Origin: Rhodococcus jostii RHA1
Lineage (GTDB): Bacteria > Actinomycetota > Actinomycetes > Mycobacteriales > Mycobacteriaceae
DNA: 64,000 nucleotides
Reading direction: 5' to 3'
NCBI RefSeq assembly: GCF_000014565.1
Contig: NC_008268.1
Coordinates: 5,522,501-5,586,500 of the forward strand
In this document: one piece after another, positions 8,884 to 18,423 of the stretch
How the letters are laid out: each line of letters starts with the position of its first letter
Position numbering within the stretch: position 1 is the first letter of the stretch
The notes under the pieces: model-generated
Seen by the model: only the letters and a program-made list of their open reading frames with translations
Databases searched by the model: none
What the model was told of the DNA's origin: nothing
Translations under genes and position numbers: made by a program

Positions 8884-10092
8884 ATGGGGCGCATGCCACG
8901 CCAGACCCTCACCAGCTCGGCGGTCGCCGGCGTGACGATGGTGACGGCGGGCTCGATGATCGCGAACACCGCGTCCTACCTGCTGCATCTGCCGGCGAGC
9001 CGCTGGCTCGGCCCGGCCGGCTACGGGGAGTTCGCGAGCCTGCTCGCGGCTCAACTCGTCCTCGCCGTCCCCGCCCTCGCGCTGCAGACCGTCGTCGCCC
9101 GCGAGGTGGTCCGGGGCAAGGGAGCCCACGCGGTCCGCCTGCTGGGGTACCGCTGCGCGGTGATCGTCGCGGTCGCGGCGATGCTGCTCGCACCCCTCGT
9201 GTCGTGGGCCCTCGACACCGGCATGCTCGCCACGTTCTCGGCGCTCATCACGGCGCCCGTCCTGGTCCTGCTCGCCACCGAACAGGGACTGCTGCAGGGC
9301 GCGGCACGGTTCGGTCCGCTCAGCGTCGTCCTCGCGGCAGCCGGTGTCGCGAAGGTCGTTCCCGCGGTCGTGGTGCTGGCCGTCGGCGCCGGGCCGGGGC
9401 TCGCCCTCGCCGCCAGTGCGGTCGGCACGGGGCTGGTGGCCCTGTGTGCGCGCCTGTTCGCCGATTCCGCGATCACCGGGGAGTCGAGCACCCGGATCGG
9501 TGTCGCGGCCGTACTGAAGGCGTCGCAGGTGCAATTGGCGCTGATCGCGTTGTCGTCGATGGATCTGGTGATCGCCCGGATCGTGCTCAGCAACGACGAC
9601 GCCGGCCTGTACGCGCTGGGCGCCGTCGCCACCAAGGCCGCGTTCTGGCTGCCGCAGGCAGTCGGGGTGGTGCTCTATCCGCGGATGGCGAATCCCGCGC
9701 ACTCCGCCCAGGCGATCCGATCGGCGCTCGCCGTCCTCGTCGGACTCGGTGCGGTACTCGTCGCGGGCGTCGCGGTGGCCGCCCCCCTCGTTCCGCTCCT
9801 CGTCGGCGACGCGTACCAGCCCGTCCAGTCGCTGCTGTGGCTGTTCGCGCTCCACGGTGCCTGCCTGGCCGTCCTGCAGGGTGCCCTGCTGTCCGCCATC
9901 GCGGGGGAGCGGACACACCTCGCCGTGATCGCCTGGATCGGCCTCGCCGTCGAGATGACCGGCATGCTGACCCTCGCGTCCACGATCGGCCAGTTCATCG
10001 CCGTCGCCGTGACGGTCGCGTCGAGCACCGCACTGGTTGCCAGCGTCCTCGCCGTGCGCAGCGCGCGGCGTGATGCCCCGCGCCCGATGTGA
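8884..10092 (+). CDS. Wzx/MATE-like polysaccharide flippase family protein
   Basis: The 402-residue protein is almost entirely hydrophobic, with about twelve transmembrane helices. It starts TSSAVAGVTMVTAGSMIANTASYLLHL and has the LGPAGYGEFASLL motif typical of oligosaccharide flippases. It probably moves a lipid-linked glycan across the membrane. ATG 8884 or ATG 8893 could be the start. It is divergent from the membrane-protein gene at 8829. I do not recall a counterpart at this place in the M. tuberculosis block, so it may be a rhodococcal insertion. Confidence 0.85.
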   Translation: MGRMPRQTLTSSAVAGVTMVTAGSMIANTASYLLHLPASRWLGPAGYGEFASLLAAQLVLAVPALALQTVVAREVVRGKGAHAVRLLGYRCAVIVAVAAMLLAPLVSWALDTGMLATFSALITAPVLVLLATEQGLLQGAARFGPLSVVLAAAGVAKVVPAVVVLAVGAGPGLALAASAVGTGLVALCARLFADSAITGESSTRIGVAAVLKASQVQLALIALSSMDLVIARIVLSNDDAGLYALGAVATKAAFWLPQAVGVVLYPRMANPAHSAQAIRSALAVLVGLGAVLVAGVAVAAPLVPLLVGDAYQPVQSLLWLFALHGACLAVLQGALLSAIAGERTHLAVIAWIGLAVEMTGMLTLASTIGQFIAVAVTVASSTALVASVLAVRSARRDAPRPM

Positions 10093-10131
10093 CATCGGGC
10101 GACACCGCACGGGCCGCCCCCTGGGAACGAC

Positions 10132-10166
10132 GAAGGGGACCTCGGTGCACTACCGAGGTCCCCTTC
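10132..10166. terminator. Bidirectional hairpin terminator
   Basis: A perfect 15-bp stem (10132-10146 with 10152-10166, GAAGGGGACCTCGGT) closes on a 5-base loop. It sits between the flippase stop at 10092 and the convergent DUF3068 gene stop at 10200. Confidence 0.85.
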
Positions 10167-10199
10167 GCACCGGACTACGTGGCGTCCGGCTCTACAGCT

Positions 10200-11354
10200 C
10201 TAGCGCTCGTCGTACCTGCGCGGATCTTGCACGGGAATCTCTTCCGTCTTGTCCGTGGTCCAGTCGTGCTGCTCGGTGGGAGCCTCCGACTTGTCCAGGT
10301 CGACGTGGCGGCCACCGTCGCTCGGCGGGTAGTCGTCGCCGGCGGTGTGCGCGGGCTGCCTGCCCTTGCCGCCGCGCAGACCCAGGACGAGTCCTGCGAT
10401 CAGGGCGATGACGCCGAGGATGCCGGCGATGATCGGCACGGTGCGACCGAACGTGCTGATCTTGTCCATGCCGTCCTTGGCCTGCTGGACCTGGTATTCG
10501 ATGGTCTGCTCGTTGAACGGCAGTTCCACCTTCAGGACGTCGATCTCCGGCTTGTCCTTGTTGCGGGCGTAGTACTGGTGCAGCTGCTCCTGGCCCTTGA
10601 CGACGACACCGGTCTCGGGCTCGACCCACAGGTCACGCACGTTGGTGTACCAGCGGGTCATCGTGACGGGGAGGGTGCCACCGGGGACGCCCCACGCCTC
10701 GGCGGGCAGCGTCAGCTTGTTGGTGGGCGAGCTGACCACCTTCGACAGGTCGACCGGATCGATCGTCTGGTTGTAGTGGTACACCTTCAGGCCGTTGATC
10801 TCCGTCTCCTCGACGAAGTTGATGTCCTGGGTGGCGCGCGCGCTCAGGTCGAAGTAGGGGTAGCTCTGCTTCTCCGAGTTGAACGGGAACTTGTACTGCA
10901 GTCCGTCGCGCGGAACTTCCTCGGCAGGCTGGTTGGGCTGCGTCTGGATGGTGCCCACCGGATCGTTGGTCGGCATCGACGTCTTGCGGTCGACGGTGTT
11001 GCGGTCGACGATCGCGGACAGCAGTCCGGTGTCGCCCTGCTTGTCGGTGCGCCGCAGCGTCTGCCCCGCCTGGAGAGTGACGACGTCCGCGTCCGCGGGG
11101 TCTTCGGTGGTGACGTAGCGCTGTGACACCAGTGGAACGTTCGTGTTGACTTCGGCCTTGCCTGCGAGAAGAGCCTGCGAGTTGAGCACGCTGCCGGAAC
11201 CTTCGGCGATCGTGGTCACTTCGAGGTCCAAGGGCGTCTTCTCCAATTTGCCCACCGTGTAGGTGGGAATGAGAATGGCGACGGCCAAGAGGAAGGCACC
11301 GAGGCCCACCAGAATGCAAGCAAGTATCCGGCTCGGCCCTGAGCGCTCCGCCAT
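10200..11354 (-). CDS. DUF3068 membrane-anchored protein (Rv0227c-like)
   Basis: The 384-residue protein has an N-terminal helix (ILACILVGLGAFLLAVAILI), a large extracytoplasmic region of about 280 residues, a second helix near the C-terminus (VPIIAGILGVIALIAGLVLGL) and a charged cytoplasmic tail. This is the DUF3068 layout. A homologue in Corynebacterium/Mycobacterium was, from memory, linked to lipomannan maturation and lipoarabinomannan synthesis, which suits its place between glycosyltransferase and aftD genes. ATG 11354 is chosen because AGGAGA lies just upstream; in-frame codons further upstream lack such a site. Confidence 0.87.
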   Translation of the reverse strand: MAERSGPSRILACILVGLGAFLLAVAILIPTYTVGKLEKTPLDLEVTTIAEGSGSVLNSQALLAGKAEVNTNVPLVSQRYVTTEDPADADVVTLQAGQTLRRTDKQGDTGLLSAIVDRNTVDRKTSMPTNDPVGTIQTQPNQPAEEVPRDGLQYKFPFNSEKQSYPYFDLSARATQDINFVEETEINGLKVYHYNQTIDPVDLSKVVSSPTNKLTLPAEAWGVPGGTLPVTMTRWYTNVRDLWVEPETGVVVKGQEQLHQYYARNKDKPEIDVLKVELPFNEQTIEYQVQQAKDGMDKISTFGRTVPIIAGILGVIALIAGLVLGLRGGKGRQPAHTAGDDYPPSDGGRHVDLDKSEAPTEQHDWTTDKTEEIPVQDPRRYDER

Positions 11355-11574
11355 GCTTTCTCTCCTAACCCAATTCTGTCGATTGAGATTCCCCCACCGG
11401 CAGCACGGCTGCACGGATCGCATGGAGCCCACATCGACACCACGTGAGGCAAAACACTAACAGTCTCGAATGCGCATTTGCCCCATCGGATAGTAAACGC
11501 ATCGGCCGTTCGCCAGCGAAGTGACTCGAACGGAGTTTTCCGTCACAGCCCCCGGACCAGGCACACTGTTGGTG

Positions 11575-12774
11575 ATGAGCACCTCGGCCACCACCATGAG
11601 CACGACCGCACCGCCGCGCAGTTTCATTCCCGCACTCGAGGGAATGCGCGGTCTCGCGGCGCTGGGGGTGCTCGTGACACACGTCGCGTTCCAGACCGGT
11701 GCGACGCACGTGCCCGTTCTCGGGCGCATCTGGGGACGATTCGATCTGGCGGTGGCGGTCTTCTTCGCCCTGTCCGGATTTCTGTTGTGGCGCAGCCATG
11801 CCGGGGCGGCGCGGGGGATGGGCCCCGCCCAGGGAATCGTCCGGTACTGGATCTCGCGGGCGACGCGCATCCTGCCCGCGTACTGGGTCGCCGTGGCGGT
11901 GGTGTTGACGTTCCTGCCCACCGCGAACGCGAGTTACCGCACGTGGTGGGCGAATCTCGGTCTCGTGCAGGTGTTCGTGCCCCTCACGCTCACCGACGGT
12001 TTGACCCAGATGTGGAGTCTGTCGGTGGAGGTGGCCTTCTACCTGGTGCTTCCGCTGCTGGCGTTCGCGCTGGTCCGGTTGCGGGGTCCGGCTGCGCGGC
12101 TGCGGGTTCCGGCGATTCTCGCGTTGATCGCGGTGAGTCTGACGTGGGCATTCGTGCCGGTGTCGACGCCGGGTGGCATTCATCACGACAACTGGCTGCC
12201 GGGGTACCTGCCCTGGTTCGGGGCGGGGATGTTGCTCGCCGAGCTGGCGGTGAGTCCGCCCGGCCGGATGCACCGCTGGGCGCATCATCGCGTCCGGATG
12301 TTTCTCGTCGCCGCAGTGGCATTCGCGCTCACCGCGACCGACCTCGCCGGCCCAGAGGGGCTGGTGCGTCCCGAACCGTGGCAGTACGCCGTCAAGATGG
12401 CGCTCGGCGCCGTCATCAGCTTCGCGCTGATGGCCCCGCTGGTGCTGTCCGACACGTCCACCCACCGCTACCTCGCGAGTCCGCTCGCTCTCGCCGTGGG
12501 CCGATGGTCGTACGGCATCTTCATCTGGCACCTCGCGGTGCTGTCGATCGTCTTTCCGGTGTTCGGGCTCGTTCCGTTCACCGGCCACTTCGTCTACATC
12601 CTGTTCCTGACGACCGTGATGAGCGTCGCGGTCGCGTCGGCCAGCTACGCGTTGGTGGAGGAACCCGCCCGCCGCGCCGTCAAGCGCTGGGAGGCGCGCG
12701 CCAGGAGCGCCGACCGTCCGAGTGGCAGCACGGCCAGCCCGGTGGCGACGAGCGCCAGCAGCAGCGGGAACTGA
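11575..12774 (+). CDS. Acyltransferase 3 family membrane protein (Rv0228-like)
   Basis: This protein of about 399 residues has the acyltransferase-3 signature ALEGMRGLAALGVLVTHV near the N-terminus, VAVFFALSGFLLW, and about ten membrane helices. It is expected to O-acylate an envelope glycan or lipid. ATG 11575 is preferred, but GTG 11521 is in frame and possible; neither has a clear ribosome site. It diverges from the DUF3068 gene, leaving about 220 bp for two promoters. The last 130 bp overlap the end of aftD on the other strand, so the Ser/Ala-rich C-terminal tail is encoded opposite the last helix of AftD. Confidence 0.86.
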   Translation: MSTSATTMSTTAPPRSFIPALEGMRGLAALGVLVTHVAFQTGATHVPVLGRIWGRFDLAVAVFFALSGFLLWRSHAGAARGMGPAQGIVRYWISRATRILPAYWVAVAVVLTFLPTANASYRTWWANLGLVQVFVPLTLTDGLTQMWSLSVEVAFYLVLPLLAFALVRLRGPAARLRVPAILALIAVSLTWAFVPVSTPGGIHHDNWLPGYLPWFGAGMLLAELAVSPPGRMHRWAHHRVRMFLVAAVAFALTATDLAGPEGLVRPEPWQYAVKMALGAVISFALMAPLVLSDTSTHRYLASPLALAVGRWSYGIFIWHLAVLSIVFPVFGLVPFTGHFVYILFLTTVMSVAVASASYALVEEPARRAVKRWEARARSADRPSGSTASPVATSASSSGN

Positions 12775-15700
12775 ACGAGGAACGAGTGCCCCACGTATCC
12801 GCCGGGTGCCCGCCACGGGCCGGTGGAGAGCATCGCCATGCCCAGCATCGTCGACGCTCCGGCGACCCCCACCAGCACACGCGCGGTGGTGGCGGCTCCG
12901 CGTAGGCGGACGAGGGTCACGGCCAGCAGCGTCACCACTACCGTCGTCGCCGCGCCGACGGGACCACCGATCACGGTGGCGGCAGCGAGGATTCCCAGCC
13001 ACCCGACCGTAGCGCTGCCCCAGGTCCGGGGTGCCGGGCCGGGATCGCGCTCGCGTGCACGGCGCGGCCGCACTGCGGCGGCGATCAGCGGAATCAGCAG
13101 CAGCAGACCGCCGAAGATCCCCAGGCGGTACCAGTGGTCGGTGGGGAAGTCCAGGGTCACCGTCCCCTCGGTTCCCGCGGGCAGGATCCACCCCTGCTGC
13201 CAGCCGTCCACGACGATCGGTGTCAGTTCGCTGCCGTCCGGTGCGGTGGCCACCCAGCCGACGTTGGTGCTCTCGGGGACGACGACGACGCGTTCGGCGT
13301 CCGAGCGGGGCACCGTGAGTTCCCGGTGGTTCTCCGTCCATGCGGTGGTCGACACCTGCTCGGTCGGAACGGCCTGGGCCTGCGGTCCGGCGTCGAGGCG
13401 GAGACTGTCGACGAAGAACGCCGACCCCGGGTCGACGGTCACGTCCTGGGAGCCGGCTCCCAGCGGAACGGGGCCGGGGGTGTCACAGACGGTCGCGGGA
13501 ACCGGGCCACCGGAGAGCACTTGCCCGACGGTTGCCGTGACGCTCGTCCGCACCGGCTGCCCGCCGATCGTCACGACCGGCCCCTCCTCGCAGGGCACCG
13601 TCACCGGGCGGGCGCCGGCGTCGTCGGCCGGACCCGAACCGGGCAGCAGGACGCCGTCCTCGCCCAGCACCCCGACCTCGGCGAGGCCCGCCGGCTGCAG
13701 TTGGGCGAAACCCAGCGCGTTCTGATCGAGGGTGCTCTTCCAGGACACGAGGCTGAGCACGATCCGGTCGGTCACCCGGGGTTCGACCCTCACGGTCCCG
13801 TCGTCGTCGACGTCGCGCACCTGCGGTCCGTTCCCGAGGTCGACGGCGACCCGGTCGGGGGCGGCGGGCACGGCGCCCGCGCTGGGCGTCAGTTGCAGGC
13901 CGGTGACCAGCGTGGGTTCGGGAAGGTCGATCGTGAGGGTCGGTTTCGCGCCCTTGCCGGTGGTGGTGTCCTGCTTCGCCGACCAGCTGGTGCGCGGATC
14001 GTTGTCGGTGGCGGCGAACGCCGACCCGCGAAGGTCGGTGATGTTGCTGGTCCCGTGGGCGGACGGTGAATCCTTCTGGGTGAGAAGCTCTTCCAGTGGT
14101 GCGCCGTGCCGTGCCCGCAGCATGAGCTGCGGTGTGACCGCGGTGGGTTCGGGCACCGACAACGTTCTCTCGAACGTGCCGACCTCCTCGGGCGGCAGGA
14201 CGAAGGCGTTACTGCACCGCACGCGGTCCGGGGACTCGGCGCACGAGTTGCGGCCGGGGAGTTCCTGGCTGAGATCCCAGCCCGAGACGGACGCGCCCTC
14301 GGGGGTGGGAGGCAACACGGTCCGGTACCGGATCGGCACGGTGACCGGGGCGTCACGCTGGGAGAAGTCCTCGACCGACACCTCGCTGATGCCGAACTGT
14401 GTTCCCGCGGAACCATTCTCGGTCCGGGTCGCGGTGATCCGCACCCACGGGGTGACACCGCCGGGAACGGACACGGCGATCGGTTTGCCCGGGGCGTCCA
14501 CCTTCACGGCCGTGCTGCCGTTGGGGGTCGACACCTCCATCCAGCGGACGGGGGCGCCGATCGCGGCCGGGCTGGTCGTGATGTGCAGCAGAGAACTCGT
14601 GAGTGGGGTGTCGAAGTCGATCTGGAGCCACTGGCCCAGCGCCCGCTCGATGCCGTTGCTGAACCAGCCCGTCGCCGGGTCGCCGTCGACGGTCGCGGCG
14701 GCGCTGCTGGCGGGGGAGCTGCCGCCGAGTTGCGTGGCGTCGGACGCCGCACTCGACACGCTCAGCGTCGCGCCCTCCCACTGCCCCTCCACCAGCGGGG
14801 TGTCCGCCACCGGATAGTCGGGGACGAGATTGAACGTGCGGCGGGCGTCGTCCGGGGTGCGCAGTGCCGAACTGTGATTGTCGACCTGGCCGTAGTCGGT
14901 TTCCCGGTTCCGGGGCGTGTCCGTGACGGTGACGTCGTCGACCGGCAGTCCGGCGCGCGTCGCGTCCGCGGCCAGCAGCACCGGTCCGGCTCCGGGCAGT
15001 GCGCCGTTCTCCCGCAGGCGTTGCAGCGATTCGGGCCCGCCCTGCACGCGGGGGATGCCGTCGAGGTTCGCGGTGTACGGCCCGCTCGTCGTCGGCGAAC
15101 CGTCCGGCATCGACACCTCGAAGATCTCGATCGCCGGATACCGGGGCCGTAGGTCGCTGTCGATCACCAGGCCTTCGACGTCGCCGGGACCGATGTCCTC
15201 GCCGAACTCCGCGACCTGCGTGAATCCGGGCGAGCCGGTGACGGCCTGGTGCGCGAGCAGTGGGCGCGTCGATCGCGACGTCTCGGGGTCGAGGTCGTTG
15301 CGGAGGACGAGGTAGTGGATGCCCTGGCCGAGCAGGGTCTGCGCCATGCCGTCCGAGGGACGGCCGTCCGTGATGAGCCGCTGGATCGAGTCCATGGCGC
15401 GGATGGTGCCGGGCGGGGTGAGCGGGACGGCGTCGCGGGACGCCCACGGCGTGGACGCCAGCGCCTGCATCGGTTCGTCGCGGGTGAGACCCCAGAGCTG
15501 GCTGCCGAACGGTGCGCCGGGCACCACGAGCGCCCGCTCCGCGTCGGAACCGTCGGGGCTCGTGCCGCCGGCGTTGTCCTCCAGCCACGAGGCGGCCTGC
15601 TGCCAGTAGTCGGGGACCTCGGAATATGTGCCCCGCGGTGCGAGCTTGCCCGTCCACGCCAGCGACGTCGCCAGGGTGAGGGCGACCAGCACCAGGCTCG

Positions 15701-16955
15701 TCACCGCGACCATCGGTTCGCGCTCGGGGTGCGCGAACGCGCTGCGCCACCGCGCGACCGGCACGGACCCGGGCAGCGGCACCTTCGCCAGCAGGTGCGC
15801 CAGCCCGAGCACGAGGGGCAGTCGGACGAGCGGCTCGAGTTTGTGGACGTTCCGGAGGGGCGCCCCGGTGGAGTCGAGGAACAGTCGCACCTGCTCGGCG
15901 AAGGGGGAGCCCAGTTCGCCGATGTATCCGGCCGCAAGTCCGGCGACACCGACGAACAGGATCAGGGTGAGGCGGCCGCGGGCCGGCATCGACCGCATGC
16001 ACAGTCCGGCGAGCCCGGCGGCGGCGATCAGGCCGGTCGCCGCGACCGCGGCGGGCTGGGTGACGAGGACCGCGCCTGCGATGCGCTCGGGGGAGACGAA
16101 CGGCGTCCAGCTGTCGGTGCCGCGGAGGATCTCGGCGAGGGACGTCCACTGCGTGGTCACCCCGGACGACTCGATGTAGTCGAGGAACGGTGGGCTCACC
16201 TTGCCGAGCAGCAGCAGCGGCACGATCCACCACAGCGTGGCCAGCGCCAGGAACGGGAACCACCACGCGGTGAACACCCACCACCGACGGTTGGGCCGGT
16301 GCGCGATCCACCACAGACCTGCGACGAGGCACGCGGCGACGGTCGCGACGGCGTTGACGGCACCCATCAACGCGACGGCGAGCGCCGACTGGGCCGCCAG
16401 CCGTGCAGATGAGTGCCACCGTGTGTTCCGGGACGCTTTGTCACTCACCTGGGAGAGGGCGCCGACCACGGGAAGAAGGACCCACGGCGCCAGCATCATC
16501 GGGAGGGTTTCCGACGAGATCGAACCGAGGGTCGTGAGGACACGGGGGGAGAACGCGAACGCGACACCCGCGATGATCCGGGACGAGCGGCTGCCGACGC
16601 CGAGCGCCTCGGCGAGACGGACGATGCCCCAGAATCCGGCGACGAGCAGCAGGGCCCACCAGATCCGCTGGGTGATCCACGGCGGGACACTCAGGACGTC
16701 GCCGAGCGCGAAGAACGCGCCGTGCGGAAAGAAGTAGCCGTAGGCCTGGTTCTGCACCTGACCCATGGGGGCCTGGCTGCTCCACTGATGCGCGGCCCGT
16801 TCCAGGAATCCGATCGGATTCTGGGACAGGTCGTACTTGGTGTCAGCGGCGAGCCGACCGGGGGTTTGGAGAAACGCGAGAAGAAACGCTACGACAGAGG
16901 CGCCGAACAGCCACCGCCGTGACAGAGGCTCCGCCGAGGGCGCCATGGACGACAT
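12645..16955 (-). CDS. aftD: Alpha-(1->3)-arabinofuranosyltransferase AftD
   Basis: This very long protein (about 1436 residues from ATG 16955) is a GT-C enzyme that transfers arabinofuranose from decaprenyl-phosphoryl-arabinose onto arabinan of arabinogalactan/lipoarabinomannan outside the membrane. The N-terminal third has many membrane helices and the loop DTKYDLSQNPIGFLERAAHQW. The middle holds beta-rich carbohydrate-binding regions (for example RWMEVSTPNGSTAVKV), and helices return at the C-terminus. Length and layout match mycobacterial AftD (about 1400 residues). An in-frame TTG at 17021 would add 22 Ser/Ala-rich residues and overlap the upstream small gene by 20 bp. The small DUF2613 gene directly upstream is its usual partner (Rv0236A beside Rv0236c). 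Confidence 0.92.
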   Translation of the reverse strand: MSSMAPSAEPLSRRWLFGASVVAFLLAFLQTPGRLAADTKYDLSQNPIGFLERAAHQWSSQAPMGQVQNQAYGYFFPHGAFFALGDVLSVPPWITQRIWWALLLVAGFWGIVRLAEALGVGSRSSRIIAGVAFAFSPRVLTTLGSISSETLPMMLAPWVLLPVVGALSQVSDKASRNTRWHSSARLAAQSALAVALMGAVNAVATVAACLVAGLWWIAHRPNRRWWVFTAWWFPFLALATLWWIVPLLLLGKVSPPFLDYIESSGVTTQWTSLAEILRGTDSWTPFVSPERIAGAVLVTQPAAVAATGLIAAAGLAGLCMRSMPARGRLTLILFVGVAGLAAGYIGELGSPFAEQVRLFLDSTGAPLRNVHKLEPLVRLPLVLGLAHLLAKVPLPGSVPVARWRSAFAHPEREPMVAVTSLVLVALTLATSLAWTGKLAPRGTYSEVPDYWQQAASWLEDNAGGTSPDGSDAERALVVPGAPFGSQLWGLTRDEPMQALASTPWASRDAVPLTPPGTIRAMDSIQRLITDGRPSDGMAQTLLGQGIHYLVLRNDLDPETSRSTRPLLAHQAVTGSPGFTQVAEFGEDIGPGDVEGLVIDSDLRPRYPAIEIFEVSMPDGSPTTSGPYTANLDGIPRVQGGPESLQRLRENGALPGAGPVLLAADATRAGLPVDDVTVTDTPRNRETDYGQVDNHSSALRTPDDARRTFNLVPDYPVADTPLVEGQWEGATLSVSSAASDATQLGGSSPASSAAATVDGDPATGWFSNGIERALGQWLQIDFDTPLTSSLLHITTSPAAIGAPVRWMEVSTPNGSTAVKVDAPGKPIAVSVPGGVTPWVRITATRTENGSAGTQFGISEVSVEDFSQRDAPVTVPIRYRTVLPPTPEGASVSGWDLSQELPGRNSCAESPDRVRCSNAFVLPPEEVGTFERTLSVPEPTAVTPQLMLRARHGAPLEELLTQKDSPSAHGTSNITDLRGSAFAATDNDPRTSWSAKQDTTTGKGAKPTLTIDLPEPTLVTGLQLTPSAGAVPAAPDRVAVDLGNGPQVRDVDDDGTVRVEPRVTDRIVLSLVSWKSTLDQNALGFAQLQPAGLAEVGVLGEDGVLLPGSGPADDAGARPVTVPCEEGPVVTIGGQPVRTSVTATVGQVLSGGPVPATVCDTPGPVPLGAGSQDVTVDPGSAFFVDSLRLDAGPQAQAVPTEQVSTTAWTENHRELTVPRSDAERVVVVPESTNVGWVATAPDGSELTPIVVDGWQQGWILPAGTEGTVTLDFPTDHWYRLGIFGGLLLLIPLIAAAVRPRRARERDPGPAPRTWGSATVGWLGILAAATVIGGPVGAATTVVVTLLAVTLVRLRGAATTARVLVGVAGASTMLGMAMLSTGPWRAPGGYVGHSFLVQFPLLLALVATGLAVLPLGRSALLARASQRLTARRAGSSTNA

Positions 16956-17001
16956 GGCCGCCGACTCGGGGGAAGTGCGGGAACTTGTTGAGCCGGCGCT
17001 C

Positions 17002-17175
17002 TCAGCGGCTGCCGTACTCAACCTGGTTCAGGAGCGAGGAATCCGCGTTGCCGCTGCGGTCGATCTCGGGACGCGTGTTGTCCTGTGCGGCTGCGGTGAT
17101 GCCGAGCGTCGCCACGGTGCCGAGAGCGACACCGACCACGGCGCTGACCACACCGGGCACAAGGAACTTCCCCAT
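17002..17175 (-). CDS. Small DUF2613 membrane/secreted protein (Rv0236A-like)
   Basis: The 57-residue protein MGKFLVPGVVSAVVGVALG... has one hydrophobic helix followed by a short polar tail ending NQVEYGSR. It matches the small DUF2613 proteins found immediately upstream of aftD in mycobacteria. ATG 17175 is preceded by GGGAGA at a good distance; the longer frame to 17208 adds a poor N-terminus. It is probably co-transcribed with aftD. Its function is not known; a role in AftD assembly is only suggested by conserved linkage. Confidence 0.82.
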   Translation of the reverse strand: MGKFLVPGVVSAVVGVALGTVATLGITAAAQDNTRPEIDRSGNADSSLLNQVEYGSR

Positions 17176-17302
17176 CAGACATCTCCCACCGTCGTGCCAT
17201 CGACGCACACGGCTACTCCCGCGTACGAATTGCTCGGGTCAAGGTATCACCCGCGGGCCGCCGAACTGCCGATTGGTGCTCGTGGGCCGCCGTTTCTGCA
17301 GA

Positions 17303-18394
17303 TCACGGGCCCTGCTGCACGCCGAGCGCCCGGAGCAGCGTGCGCAGTTTGGTGGTCGTCTCGTCGAGTTCGGACTCAGGGTCGGACTCGGCGACGATGC
17401 CCCCGCCCGCCGTCGCCAGTGCCTCGAGTCCGTCCGCGGCGATCTCGGCGCAGCGGATGGCCACCACCCAGTCGCCGTCGCCGTCGCCGTCGCACCACCC
17501 GACGGCGCCGCCGTAGAACCGCCGATCCTCCTCGACGTCCCGGATGGTCGCGAGGGCGAGGTCGGTGGGGGTGCCACACACCGCGGGGGTCGGGTGCAAC
17601 CGGGTGGCCAGGCTCAAAGCGCTGGTCGACGCGTCGCGCAGCACGCCTTCGATGGGGGTCGCGAGATGCCACACCTCGTGGGTGCTCGTCAGAACCGGGG
17701 AGTCCGGGACGGTCAACTCGGTGCAGAGCGGCGCCAGGACGTCTCTGATCCAGGCCGTGACGAACGCGTGCTCGGCCAGGTTCTTCGTGGACTCCAGGAG
17801 TCCGCGACCTTCCTTCTCGTCGGCCTCCGGATCGGCGCGCCGCGGGGCTGTTCCGGCGAGGGGACGGCAGGTGACGCGTCGCCCGCGTCGGCTGAGCAGC
17901 ACCTCGGGGCTGGCGCCGACGAGGCTGTGGCTGCGGAACCCCTCGCCGGCCGCGGAGAGGTCGACGGCGAACCCGTTGGCAGTGGGATTCTGGTGAATCA
18001 TTCTCGCGGCCAACGCTTCTGCGGAGATGGGGGTGTCGGCACGGAGGGTGACGCTGCGGGCTGCGACGACCTTGCCGAGAGCGCCCTCGCGCAGTCGGTC
18101 GACGAGGGACCGCACCCGGGCCACGTGCTCGGTGGGGTCGGGAATTTCCCGCGTGAGGCGTACGGACGGGAGGTCGGGAACGGCACCGGGCCGCCACGGG
18201 CCGTCCGTGAATTCCCACGATTCCGGGGCGGTCAGCGCGGCAGGACGCTGGGGATCGAACGGCAGCGCTCCGACGATCAGTTCGGTGTCACCGTTCGAGA
18301 GGGCCGCGACAGCGGCTGCCGCGGTGTCGTACCCGTGCCGCGCACCGGACGTACGCAACGTCCGGTCGGCGCGGGAGAGAAGGAAGCCGTCCAT
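17303..18394 (-). CDS. Isochorismate synthase (EntC/DhbC/MenF family)
   Basis: The 363-residue enzyme converts chorismate to isochorismate for siderophore or menaquinone synthesis. Chorismate-binding motifs are present: LGKVVAARS (general-base Lys), CRPLAGTAPR, ESTKNLAEHAFV, LHPTPAVCGTP and FYGGAVGW, then AIRCAEI near the end. The length fits EntC-type enzymes rather than anthranilate synthase. ATG 18394 is taken as start, with GTG 18400 an alternative. No other siderophore or menaquinone genes are nearby, so the pathway is not settled. It lies 29 bp behind the stress-protein gene and may be co-transcribed with it. Confidence 0.9.
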   Translation of the reverse strand: MDGFLLSRADRTLRTSGARHGYDTAAAAVAALSNGDTELIVGALPFDPQRPAALTAPESWEFTDGPWRPGAVPDLPSVRLTREIPDPTEHVARVRSLVDRLREGALGKVVAARSVTLRADTPISAEALAARMIHQNPTANGFAVDLSAAGEGFRSHSLVGASPEVLLSRRGRRVTCRPLAGTAPRRADPEADEKEGRGLLESTKNLAEHAFVTAWIRDVLAPLCTELTVPDSPVLTSTHEVWHLATPIEGVLRDASTSALSLATRLHPTPAVCGTPTDLALATIRDVEEDRRFYGGAVGWCDGDGDGDWVVAIRCAEIAADGLEALATAGGGIVAESDPESELDETTTKLRTLLRALGVQQGP

Positions 18395-18423
18395 GGTCAC
18401 CCGACAGTAGTCGGGAGCCCGGA

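Noticed and set aside
17303..18394. Anthranilate or aminodeoxychorismate synthase instead of isochorismate synthase
   Set aside because: The length (363 residues) and lack of an amidotransferase partner or TrpE-type N-terminal domain favour the isochorismate synthase group.
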